DNA of 64,000 nucleotides from Lichenostomus cassidix (Eukaryota > Chordata > Aves > Passeriformes > Meliphagidae), in contig CM039199.1 in the NCBI GenBank assembly GCA_008360975.2, forward strand, positions 2,310,530 through 2,374,529, in the 5' to 3' direction. The position numbers and the translations under genes were made by a program. The notes beneath the pieces were generated by a model. That model saw only the letters and a program-made list of their open reading frames with translations. It was not told where the DNA came from and did no database searches. The stretch's first letter is position 1. Each line of letters opens with the position of its first letter. Positions 60,401 through 62,931 of this stretch are shown here, piece after piece.

Positions 60401-62931
60401 AGCCACAAAGGCCTTCCTGGTGTGTTATTTACAGGAAAAAATGTTAGATGACATGAAAAAAAAAAAAGCCAAACCAGGTTCTCTTTTTCACAGCTGAGTG
60501 ACCACTGAAGAATTTGGTGAGCAGCAGAGGAGGGAGAGCTGGGAGAGGCAGCTGTGCCTGTAAGGACACAATAATTTGAAGGGTTTGAAAGTATAGATCT
60601 CTGTAAGCAGATCCTACCAGTGGCTCCAATACTGGCATTACCCCAAGCACTGCAGGAAGGGAGAAAATATGGACCCACTTATCTGGATAAAGAATTCCAG
60701 TCCCTGGAGTAACACAGGGAAATCAGAGCTCTCTGGGGAGCCTTCTTTGTGTCAAAAAAATTATGGCAGGAAGGTGACCTTCCCCCCAGCACTGCTTTCA
60801 TTTTCCAAATGACCACTTTGTCCAAAAGCAGAGTTTCATTCATACTGCAAACCCAACCCAACAGGGACTGAGCCAGGGGGAAATGCTCCAAGCAGCACAC
60901 AGAGCACAGGGCCAGCACAGAGCCCTGCCCTCTGAGAACCATTCATTTAATAAATAAATAAATTTATAAATTAACTAAATAAATTCATAAGTAAAAACAA
61001 AAGGCTGCCACCTTAAACACAAAGCAAAGTAAAATACAAATTAAATCCAGTAAAATGCGTGACAAATAAAAACAAAGGAACTGCCACCACACCTCTTCAG
61101 GACTGAGGCTGAAGAGAAGGATTGCTCCAAGGCCTGCCCTGGTCCCAGCTAGCAGCCCCTCCATGAGCAGAAGGCAAAGTCTCTGCCACTCCTTGCTGAG
61201 CCTTTGGCTCATTCCTTCCCACTGCCAAGTTCAAGAATGGCTCTTTGCTTTCCAAGGCTGATGGAAACGCAGTGACCCAACCTGTCAGACTGTGGGTGGG
61301 CTCAACACACCAGCACCTGCAGGAGCTCTGGCCAAAGGGCAGCTGAGCCCCTGGGAGCAGCAGTGCTGGGATCCAGAGCTGCTGGGCTCTCCCAGGACAT
61401 GGCAGAACTCCAGAGCTCAGCTCTCAGTAACAAGGTGCATTCCCAGGAGCAGCAGGAGAGATGCCCAGGGCAGTGGGAGAGTCCCCATCCCTGGAAGTGC
61501 TGAATAAACACGAGGCTGTGGCACTTGAGGCCATAGTTTAGTGCTGAACAGGTGGTGGTGCTGGGTTGATGGCTGAACTTGATGATCTTAAAGACCTTTT
61601 CCAACCTCAACAACTCCATTATAACACTGATTTAGCAAGAAAACTGAGCACATTCCACCCTAAGAGAGAAATCAGACTGAACTCCCTTTAGCCTCCTTGT
61701 GAGCAGCAAAGGAAGCTCCCATCAGCTTTCTCCCAGCTCTGCCACTCCCAGCTGAGACTCCTGAACTGCAGGGCTCAGTCTGGCTCTCCTCATGCTGCTC
61801 CTTTGTTTAAAAAAAAAAAAAAAAACACATTCAATCCACTCCAACTGCTCTCATTGGAGAGCTGCTGAGCTAAACATCTAGTGGCTGGTTAAAATTAGTT
61901 TGAACTACTTCCTTTTCTGGAAACAAGAGTTTCAACAACAAAAATCAGCATTTGAAACTGAAATAAAAGCAGGGAACTAAGATGCAAAACAGATGCAAAG
62001 CTGATCTTTAAATATTCCCTGACAAACCTGCACTGTGGGAGCTCAAGAGTGTGGGACCATCAGCACCTCTCTGGAGCTGCCCCAGCAGATACATCAAACC
62101 CTGGGAATCCCAGGCACTGCCTGAGGAGCTCTCCAGGAGCCAGCAGAGTGTCCTGGGGGCCAAGAGAGCCACTGGGATGCTGGGGACACGGGGAAGAGCA
62201 TTGCCAGCAGGTCAGGGAGTGATCCTGCCCCTCTGCTCTGCCTCAGTGAGGCACCTCTGCAGTGCTGTGTTCAGGTCAAGAAAGGAGTTGCTGGAGGGTC
62301 CAGAGAGGCCACAAGGATGATTTGGGGTCTGGAGCTTCTCCCTGGTGAGGAGAGACTCTGGGAGCAGGGCCTGGTCAGTCTGGAGAAGGGAAGGCTGAGA
62401 GGGGATCCCATCAATCCATAAAATATCCCCAGGGGTGTCAGAGGATGGTGCCAGAGTCTGTGCAGTGGTGCCAGGGACAGGACAAGGAGCAATGGCCAGA
62501 AACTAAAACATAACAAGTTCCATCTCCACGTGAGAAAGAACTTCTTTGCATGGAGGGTGGCAGAGCCCTGGAACTGCTGCCCAGGGAGGGTGTGGAGTCT
62601 CCCTCTAGGGACACATTCCTGTGTCACCTGCTCTGAGCCTGCCTTGGGGACAGTTGGACTGGGTGAGCTCCAGAGGGTCCTTGCAAGCCCAGCTATTCCA
62701 TGTGTCCTGGCTGGGGTTCAGGCCTGCCAGCCCCTTGCACACACAGAGCCCCTCTTTCACTGCCCTGCTCAAATCCAGCACTGAAACCCCAGCTGTGCCC
62801 CCAGCTGCTCTGGGCAGAGCCTCACCTTGTTTTGTGAGTGAATCCCTCAGGGCTGGGGTGATCATCTCTCTCTTCTCAGCCTCCTCCTTCCTCCCAGCTC
62901 CAGCAGCTCCTTCCTCCAGCTCCTGTTCTCT
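2607..62931 (-). CDS. TYW1: TYW1, eight internal exons (partial gene, both ends outside the window)
   Basis: TYW1 is a cytosolic radical S-adenosylmethionine enzyme of the wybutosine pathway. It condenses N1-methylguanosine-37 of tRNA-Phe with two pyruvate carbons to give 4-demethylwyosine (known for the family). Seen here: eight minus-strand exons join in phase to 327 uninterrupted codons. They read from the linker (ITPALRDSLTKQG), through the cluster motif CANKCVFC and the SLVGEPIMYP strand, to the HEHSNCLLLAH segment. Join order is 62826-62931, 51326-51378, 48078-48196, 39494-39603, 34150-34327, 29885-30020, 10595-10705, 2607-2774. Phases at the junctions are 1, 0, 2, 1, 2, 0, 0, and all introns are GT-AG. 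The N-terminal FMN domain and the C-terminal tail (a Trp-rich WWTWIDY-like block in vertebrate homologs) are not in the window. No frameshift or stop is seen, so this is judged a functional gene, not a retrocopy. Mammals also have a TYW1B paralog; one window cannot rule out a bird paralog. Confidence 0.96.
3241..3308 (+). repeat. (CCTT)n simple repeat
   Basis: An imperfect run of CCTTCCTT and CCTCCCTT units makes a pure pyrimidine tract on the plus strand. Confidence 0.9.
4918..5425 (-). mobile_element. CR1 LINE 3' fragment, about 500 bp
   Basis: This is one of the longer CR1 pieces of the first subfamily, read on the minus strand. The plus strand begins with the inverted tail (CATGGAATCATGGAATGGG), then GCCATGGCAGGGACACC, GGGCAGCCACAGCTTCTC and CTCTGCACTCCTCCAGCAGC. 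Open frames of up to 236 codons here come from CR1 sequence and are not genes. Confidence 0.9.
6283..6336 (-). mobile_element. CR1 LINE scrap, inverted against the next CR1
   Basis: GAAAAGTCCTCCAGGACCAT, then CAAGTCCAACC, is an inverted CR1 tail. It is cut off where a plus-strand CR1 begins. Confidence 0.6.
6337..6680 (+). mobile_element. CR1 LINE 3' fragment, second subfamily
   Basis: The fragment starts at AGCCTGGAGCAAAGGAGGC and includes GTGGATGTGGCACTTGGGG. It ends near CCTAAAGGATTCTGTG, plus-oriented. Confidence 0.88.
7370..7535 (+). mobile_element. CR1 LINE 3' fragment
   Basis: The blocks GCTGTGGCTGCCCCTGG and GTGTCCCTGCCATGGCAGG end in CTATTCCATGATTCCAG. It is plus-oriented and 5'-truncated. 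Confidence 0.88.
7576..7925 (-). mobile_element. CR1 LINE 3' fragment, second subfamily
   Basis: This is the reverse complement of the second CR1 subfamily. The plus strand shows CCCCTGGCCCAGCCTGAGGC, CTGTCAGCAGCTGTGCAGAG and CCTCCTTTGCTCCAGGCTG. Confidence 0.88.
8585..9193 (+). mobile_element. Solo LTR, family A copy 1 (endogenous retrovirus)
   Basis: This ~609 bp element is shared with copies at 18389 and 62970. It starts TGCTGGAAAATA and ends CAGTGACA, so it has TG...CA ends. Promoter and polyadenylation signals fix the plus orientation: two CCAAT boxes (8951, 8966), TATAAAA at 8993 and AATAAA at 9118. Just before the poly-A signal the 12-mer CATCCTGGCCAG occurs twice with a 5-bp gap. No gag, pol or env sequence flanks it, so it is a solo LTR. 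No clear target duplication is seen. The retroviral class is not assigned. Confidence 0.82.
9775..9880 (+). repeat. Purine-rich low-complexity tract
   Basis: The plus strand is almost all A and G, with AAAGGTT-like and GAGAGA motifs. It is low complexity with no clear period. Confidence 0.75.
10525..10576 (+). repeat. AAAAT-type low-complexity tract
   Basis: A-rich sequence with repeated AAAAT units lies about 20 bp from the donor side of the TYW1 exon at 10595. On the gene strand it is a T-rich stretch downstream of the donor. Confidence 0.8.
10595..10705 (-). CDS. TYW1: TYW1 exon: QQRTVYRLTLVKAWN segment
   Basis: This exon is exactly 37 codons (111 bp, phase 0 to 0). It encodes QQRTVYRLTLVKAWNVDEL, then a helix and GKPDFIEVK. 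RLTLVK and FIEVKG are conserved barrel strands near the C-terminal end of the catalytic domain. The acceptor is CCTTTATTCCAG and the donor GTGAGC. Because the exon is symmetric, skipping it would remove 37 residues without a frameshift. A four-unit 41-bp minisatellite abuts the acceptor and contributes its pyrimidine tract. Confidence 0.97.
10710..10873 (-). repeat. 41-bp x 4 minisatellite abutting a TYW1 splice acceptor
   Basis: Four exact-length 41-bp units start at 10710, 10751, 10792 and 10833. They share the core AAAAATCACACTAACATCCC. Units 1 and 4 end in a GTGACCCAGG variant and units 2 and 3 in CTGAGGAAGG, giving the order A-B-B-A. The array begins 3 bp past the acceptor of the exon at 10595-10705, so unit 1 supplies that exon's pyrimidine tract and likely branch point. 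Confidence 0.92.
11196..11502 (-). mobile_element. CR1 LINE 3' fragment, second subfamily
   Basis: The inverted tail GGAATGATTTCTGTTGGAAA is followed by ATCATCAAGTCCAACC, CCAAGTGCCACATCCACAGG and CTGTCAGCAGCTGTGG, all on the plus strand. Confidence 0.88.
11935..12216 (+). mobile_element. CR1 LINE fragment, 3'-cut
   Basis: The 5' part of the first CR1 subfamily is present (GGAGCTGCTGGAGGAGTGC, GCTGGGATTGTTCAGCTGG, GGGTGCCCAGAGAAGCA). It stops there without the usual tail, which is unusual for CR1 and suggests a deletion. Confidence 0.8.
14191..14228 (+). repeat. Degenerate telomere-like CCTAAA repeat
   Basis: The units CCTAACCCTAAACCTAAA and CACCTAAACCTAAACC make about six CCTAAA/CCCTAA-like hexamers. 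They lie within a loose repeat of CATCTCCCTTCTCCA blocks (about 14158-14275). Confidence 0.6.
15226..15680 (-). mobile_element. CR1 LINE 3' fragment, about 450 bp
   Basis: The inverted tail ATCATGGAATGGGTTGGGC is followed by the blocks shared with the copy at 4918, up to CATCTCCATGGCCTCCTCTG. It is minus-oriented. Confidence 0.88.
18389..19000 (+). mobile_element. Solo LTR, family A copy 2 (endogenous retrovirus)
   Basis: This ~612 bp element is close to copies 1 and 3 throughout. It starts TGTCAGAAAAGA and ends TTCGGTGACA. TATAAAA is at 18797, AATAAA at 18924, and the doubled CATCCTGGCCAG lies just before it. The flanks carry CCCA on both sides (18385-18388 and 19001-19004), a possible 4-bp target duplication. 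No internal retroviral sequence adjoins it, so it is a solo LTR, antisense to TYW1. Confidence 0.82.
19115..19235 (-). mobile_element. CR1 LINE 3' scrap
   Basis: GAAAAGCCCTCCAAGGTCCA, then CCAGCACTGCCAAGGCCAGC and TGCCACATCCACAGGGCTG, is an inverted CR1 tail. It lies about 115 bp from the end of LTR copy 2. Confidence 0.8.
19575..19965 (+). mobile_element. CR1 LINE 3' fragment, second subfamily
   Basis: The fragment spans GTGTCCAGGGAAGGGAACAG to CATCCCAAAGGATTCTGTG and contains the AGCCTGGAGCAAAGGAGGC core. It is plus-oriented. Confidence 0.88.
20425..20640 (+). mobile_element. CR1 LINE fragment, 3'-cut
   Basis: The first-subfamily blocks GGAGAGGGACTTTGGATGAG and GGGAAGGAATTGTTCCCTGG are present. 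It ends soon after, without a tail. Plus orientation. Confidence 0.8.
21640..21800 (-). mobile_element. CR1 LINE fragment
   Basis: GCTCTGAGCTCTCCCTGGAG, CTTCTCCAGGTGAACACTCC and CATCTCCATGGCCTCCTCTG match the 5' part of the CR1 copy at 15226. It is minus-oriented and has no tail. Confidence 0.8.
25265..25790 (+). mobile_element. CR1 LINE 3' fragment, third subfamily
   Basis: CACCTCTGCAGTGCTGTGTG, AGGAGAGCCTGGAGCATCTC and GAACTTCTTCCCTGGGCAGG lead to a tail at CATCCTGGGATTCTGTGAC. It is a diverged plus-strand CR1 and the source of several open frames here. Confidence 0.82.
26950..27075 (+). mobile_element. CR1 LINE 3' fragment
   Basis: GGGCCAAGGCCAAGCTGG, GGGCTTGGAGCAACCTGGG and CCATTCCAGGGTTCTGAGG form a short plus-strand CR1 tail. 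A TATATAATATATA stretch (27077-27103) follows it. Confidence 0.85.
27790..28312 (+). mobile_element. CR1 LINE 3' fragment, about 520 bp
   Basis: The 5' part is GGGATTGTCCCCTGTGCTGC, followed by the AGGAGGCTCAGGGGGACC core. The last part is CACTCAGTGCTCTGGGCTGG and the tail CAGATCTTGGGATT. It is plus-oriented. Confidence 0.88.
29885..30020 (-). CDS. TYW1: TYW1 exon: LEPVTQLYVSVDAST segment
   Basis: This 136-bp exon encodes RLEPVTQLYVSVDAST, then LRRIDRPLFKDFWQRFLDS, ending LKALAEK. The SVDAST strand and the DRPLF block are hallmarks of TYW1 and of its archaeal homolog Taw1. The acceptor is CCCTTCCCTTGCAG and the donor GTACCC. The exon takes one base to finish an Arg codon and ends on a codon boundary, so the next exon starts in phase 0. 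No repeat touches either splice site. Confidence 0.97.
30420..30620 (+). mobile_element. CR1 LINE 3' fragment
   Basis: GGAATTTCTCCATGGAAAGG, CAAGGAAGGCCTGGCTGTG and CTCAGGGATTCTGTGACTC mark a plus-strand CR1 tail. Confidence 0.85.
31015..31142 (-). mobile_element. CR1 LINE 3' scrap
   Basis: GGAATCCTGAATCCCTGAGG, then AGCACTGAGTGCCACATCC, is the inverted tail of the subfamily seen at 30420. Confidence 0.82.
32565..32880 (-). mobile_element. CR1 LINE 3' fragment
   Basis: On the plus strand AATGGGTTGGGAAGGACC is followed by GCCATGGCAGGGACACC, GGGCAGCCACAGCTTCTC and CATCCCTTGTCCCAAGTCC. It is a minus-oriented first-subfamily CR1. Confidence 0.88.
33652..33722 (-). mobile_element. CR1 LINE tail scrap with a GAT repeat
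   Basis: GTTCATAGAATAAAATCATA, then GGTTGGAATAGACCTTCGAG, is a diverged inverted CR1 tail. It runs into GATGATGATGATGATG at 33703-33718. Confidence 0.7.
34150..34327 (-). CDS. TYW1: TYW1 exon: barrel core with GEP motif
   Basis: At 178 bp this is the longest TYW1 exon here. It encodes VSGVRAARLEEGLAVKH, then CALSLVGEPIMYPQINQF, then LHQHGISTFLVTNAQFPEEIR. The VGEP strand corresponds to the radical-SAM GE motif that contacts the methionyl group of SAM (family knowledge), and FLVTNAQFP is a conserved barrel strand. The acceptor is CCTTGCCAG and the donor GTAAGA. It enters two bases into a Gly codon and leaves two bases into Arg. A CR1 scrap and an AT-rich microsatellite lie within about 160 bp upstream. 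Confidence 0.97.
34368..34428 (+). mobile_element. CR1 LINE scrap near a TYW1 exon
   Basis: CCTGAGCAACCTGGCCTGG, then CTTGTGGCAGGGTTTGAAAC, is a short diverged plus-strand CR1 piece. It lies about 40 bp from the acceptor of the exon at 34150-34327. Confidence 0.6.
34433..34488 (+). repeat. GATAAATAAATT-type microsatellite
   Basis: Repeated TTGATAAATAAA units, with one variant TTGAGAAATAAA, form about five copies of roughly 12 bp. Confidence 0.85.
34775..34820 (+). mobile_element. CR1 LINE tail scrap
   Basis: GGGTCCCTTCTAACCCAAAC, then CCTTCTGTTCTGTGAC, resembles the last bases of CR1. It is very short. Confidence 0.45.
36765..36905 (-). mobile_element. CR1 LINE fragment (5' part of a copy)
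   Basis: CCTTCCCTGGACACACTCC and CCAGCAGTGCCAGCACAGGG match the far end of the CR1 copy at 55755-56282. It is minus-oriented and has no tail. Confidence 0.8.
37253..37310 (+). repeat. 29-bp tandem duplication
   Basis: Two adjacent 29-bp units start at 37253 and 37282. They share TTTTCTTACCGATTTTTCTT and differ at one position near the start (GGGC versus GGGT). Confidence 0.9.
37888..38295 (-). mobile_element. CR1 LINE 3' fragment, second subfamily
   Basis: The inverted tail AGAATCACAGAACAATTAAG is followed by ATAATCGAGTCCAACC, CCAGATGCCACATCCACATG and CTGTCAGCAGCTGTGCAGAG. It is minus-oriented. Confidence 0.88.
39494..39603 (-). CDS. TYW1: TYW1 exon: HHTNPVGTEWRWKMDQP segment
   Basis: This 110-bp exon completes the Arg codon of the CWR motif and encodes HHTNPVGTEWRWKMDQP, then a helix ending NMIKQFK. 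It follows the cluster motif directly and forms the first helix region of the radical-SAM barrel. The acceptor is TCCTCAG and the donor GTAACT. It ends one base into a Gly codon completed by the next exon. A three-unit minisatellite starts about 63 bp upstream of the acceptor in gene sense. Confidence 0.97.
39668..39830 (-). repeat. Minisatellite of 54-58 bp x 3
   Basis: Units start at 39668, 39722 and 39780. They share GGGGACTTTGGCAC, AAACACAACAAGAAATTCTC and CAGCAAA. The array lies about 63 bp upstream, in gene sense, of the acceptor of the TYW1 exon at 39494-39603. Confidence 0.9.
40500..40712 (+). mobile_element. CR1 LINE 3' fragment
   Basis: TTCCTCCCTGTGAGGGTGGG through GTGTCCCTGCCATGGCAGG ends at GTGGGATTCTGTGATTC, a clean CR1 tail. 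It is plus-oriented and 5'-truncated. Confidence 0.9.
42448..42656 (+). mobile_element. CR1 LINE 3' fragment
   Basis: AATTTCTTCATGGAAAGGG and TGTGGATGTGGCACTTGAGG end at AAAGGATTCTGTGATTC. It is plus-oriented. Confidence 0.87.
44262..44535 (-). mobile_element. CR1 LINE 3' fragment, fourth subfamily
   Basis: The inverted tail AATCATGGAGTATCCTGAG is followed by CTGGAAAGGACCCCCAGGG, CCTGTCCTGCACAGACACCC and CTGGGGGAAGAACCTTTTCC. The same subfamily recurs at 59192-59402. Confidence 0.87.
44745..44818 (+). mobile_element. CR1 LINE tail scrap
   Basis: GATGACCTTTAAGGCCCCAA, then CATTCTATGATTCCATGATT, is the last part of a plus-strand CR1. It lies about 200 bp from an inverted copy. Confidence 0.8.
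45262..45854 (+). mobile_element. Solo LTR, family B, CpG-rich, with a 5-bp target duplication
   Basis: This 593 bp element begins TGTCTTGG and ends CCGGGACA, so its ends are perfect inverted TGTC/GACA. The flanking GGAGG at 45257-45261 and 45855-45859 is a 5-bp target-site duplication. AATAAA at 45742-45747 gives the plus orientation. The middle (about 45370-45660) is rich in CpG and GC, unlike everything around it. It shares no sequence with LTR family A. No internal retroviral genes adjoin it. A 5-bp duplication fits several retrovirus classes, so none is assigned. Confidence 0.85.
47035..47140 (-). mobile_element. CR1 LINE 3' scrap
   Basis: ACATGGAATGGATTGGGTGG, then GGACCTTCAAGCCCATCTC and GCCATGGCAGGAACACC, is a minus-strand CR1 tail. 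Confidence 0.82.
47545..47885 (+). mobile_element. CR1 LINE 3' fragment, second subfamily
   Basis: AGCCTGGAGCAAAGGAGGC through CACTCAGTGTCCTGGGCTGG ends near CTCAATGATTCTATGAC. It is plus-oriented and ends about 190 bp from the TYW1 exon at 48078. Confidence 0.88.
48078..48196 (-). CDS. TYW1: TYW1 exon with the radical-SAM CxxxCxxC cluster motif
   Basis: This 119-bp exon runs from SMLRGRGGCYKHTFYG to the catalytic motif CANKCVFCWR. The three cysteine codons that bind the SAM-linked [4Fe-4S] cluster are at 48104-48106, 48092-48094 and 48083-48085 (minus strand), with the CxxxCxxC spacing of radical-SAM enzymes. The acceptor is TCTCTCTCCCAG and the donor GTAAGG. The exon starts in phase 0 and ends two bases into an Arg codon. 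A second cysteine group upstream (GRGGCYKH and SHRCME) is also conserved in TYW1. A ~58-bp minisatellite begins 14 bp beyond the acceptor. Confidence 0.97.
48211..48475 (-). repeat. Minisatellite of about 58 bp x 4-5 with an AC run, next to a TYW1 acceptor
   Basis: Units start at about 48211, 48270, 48322, 48380 and 48438 (periods 59, 52, 58, 58). They share GAGAGTTAGAAACCCAGCTG and ACACAAACACACCAG. Unit 4 holds an AC dinucleotide run at 48403-48428. The array starts 14 bp past the acceptor of the exon with the CxxxCxxC motif. Confidence 0.9.
50128..50545 (+). mobile_element. CR1 LINE 3' fragment, second subfamily
   Basis: CTGGAGCCCCAGGAGCAGC through AGCCTGGAGCAAAGGAGGC and GTGGATGTGGCACTTGGGG ends at CAATTCTGGGATTCTCTGA. 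It is plus-oriented. Confidence 0.88.
51326..51378 (-). CDS. TYW1: TYW1 exon: GYKLIGSHSGVKLCRWTK segment
   Basis: This small 53-bp exon supplies the last two bases of a Gly codon and then 17 codons reading YKLIGSHSGVKLCRWTK, a highly conserved stretch just ahead of the iron-sulfur motif. The acceptor has a clean T-rich tract ending TTTTTAG, and the donor is GTATGC. It ends on a codon boundary and is in phase with both neighbours. It is too short to find by open-frame length and was recognised from the protein match and splice sites. Confidence 0.95.
52690..52990 (+). mobile_element. CR1 LINE 3' fragment
   Basis: GGAGAGGGACTTGGGACAAG, GGGCAGGCCCTGGCACAGG and GTGTCCCTGCCATGGCACTG end near AAACCATTCCAGCCC. 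It is plus-oriented. Confidence 0.88.
54030..54545 (-). mobile_element. CR1 LINE 3' fragment, about 510 bp
   Basis: The inverted tail AGAATCACAGAACTGTTCTG is followed by GAGATCATCGAGTCCAACC, CCTCCTTTGCTCCAGGCTG and CCTTCCCTGGACACACTGC. It is minus-oriented. Confidence 0.88.
55755..56282 (-). mobile_element. CR1 LINE 3' fragment, about 530 bp
   Basis: AATCCCTGAGGCTGGAATAG, CAGAGCACTGAGTGCCACAT, CCTCCTTTGCTCCAGGCTG and CCAGCAGTGCCAGCACAAGG make up the copy. It is minus-oriented and underlies most of the 381-codon open frame at 55337-56482, which is not a gene. Confidence 0.88.
56715..56770 (-). mobile_element. CR1 LINE tail scrap, head-to-head with the next copy
   Basis: CCATGGAATGGTTTGGGTTG, then GAAAGGACCTCAGAGATCAA, is an inverted CR1 tail. 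It ends just before a plus-strand CR1 begins at about 56785. Confidence 0.75.
56785..57048 (+). mobile_element. CR1 LINE 3' fragment
   Basis: CAATGGCTTCCCACTGCCAC, GGGCAGGCCCTGGCACAGG and GTGTCCCTGCCATGGCAGG end at CTAGGGTTCTGTGATTC. It is plus-oriented. Confidence 0.88.
58608..58838 (-). mobile_element. CR1 LINE 3' fragment
   Basis: The inverted tail CATGGAATGGTCTGGCTTG is followed by CATGGCAGGGACACCTTC and GGGCAGCCACAGCTTCCC. It is minus-oriented. Confidence 0.87.
59192..59402 (-). mobile_element. CR1 LINE 3' fragment, fourth subfamily
   Basis: CCTGTCCTGCACAGACACCC and CTGGGGGAAGAACCTTTTCC match the copy at 44262. It is minus-oriented and shorter. Confidence 0.85.
60948..60995 (+). repeat. 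AAAT-type simple repeat
   Basis: AATAAATAAATAAATTTATA and following variants form a degenerate AAAT repeat. Confidence 0.85.
61462..61622 (+). mobile_element. CR1 LINE 3' scrap
   Basis: GAGAGTCCCCATCCCTGGAA, CTGTGGCACTTGAGGCCAT and GACCTTTTCCAACCTCAAC mark a diverged plus-strand CR1 tail. Confidence 0.75.
61809..61825 (+). repeat. Poly-A run of 17
   Basis: Seventeen A residues in a row. No retrocopy or LINE sequence is recognised just upstream, so it is listed as a simple repeat. Confidence 0.9.
62085..62705 (+). mobile_element. CR1 LINE 3' fragment, third subfamily, about 620 bp
   Basis: CACCTCTGCAGTGCTGTGTT, AGGCCACAAGGATGATTTGG, ACGTGAGAAAGAACTTCTTT and GAACTGCTGCCCAGGGAGG are CR1 blocks. 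Its tail is degraded (CAAGCCCAGCTATTCCATG). It is plus-oriented and ends about 120 bp from the donor of the TYW1 exon at 62826. Confidence 0.8.
62826..62931 (-). CDS. TYW1: TYW1 exon: charged linker and start of the catalytic domain
   Basis: This is the most upstream TYW1 exon visible (106 bp, start phase 0, ends one base into a Gly codon). It encodes a charged Glu/Lys-rich linker with a Gly/Ala patch, then MITPALRDSLTKQG, which matches the linker just before the radical-SAM part of vertebrate TYW1. The acceptor is CCAAACAG followed by AGAGAACAG, and the donor is GTGAGG. A branch-point-like CTAAC lies about 25 bases before the acceptor. The linker half is poorly conserved between species, so the exact acceptor is less certain than the donor. 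An antisense LTR ends only 38 bp upstream of the exon. Confidence 0.88.

Larger units (their letters stand above)
51379..62825 (-). other. TYW1 intron, 11.4 kb
   Basis: The intron holds CR1 fragments at 52690-52990 (+), 54030-54545 (-), 55755-56282 (-), 56715-56770 (-), 56785-57048 (+), 58608-58838 (-), 59192-59402 (-), 61462-61622 (+) and 62085-62705 (+). It also holds an AAAT-type repeat (60948-60995) and a 17-base poly-A (61809-61825). The stretches 51379-52689, 52991-54029, 57049-58607, 59403-60947 and 61826-62084 are unique. Confidence 0.8.
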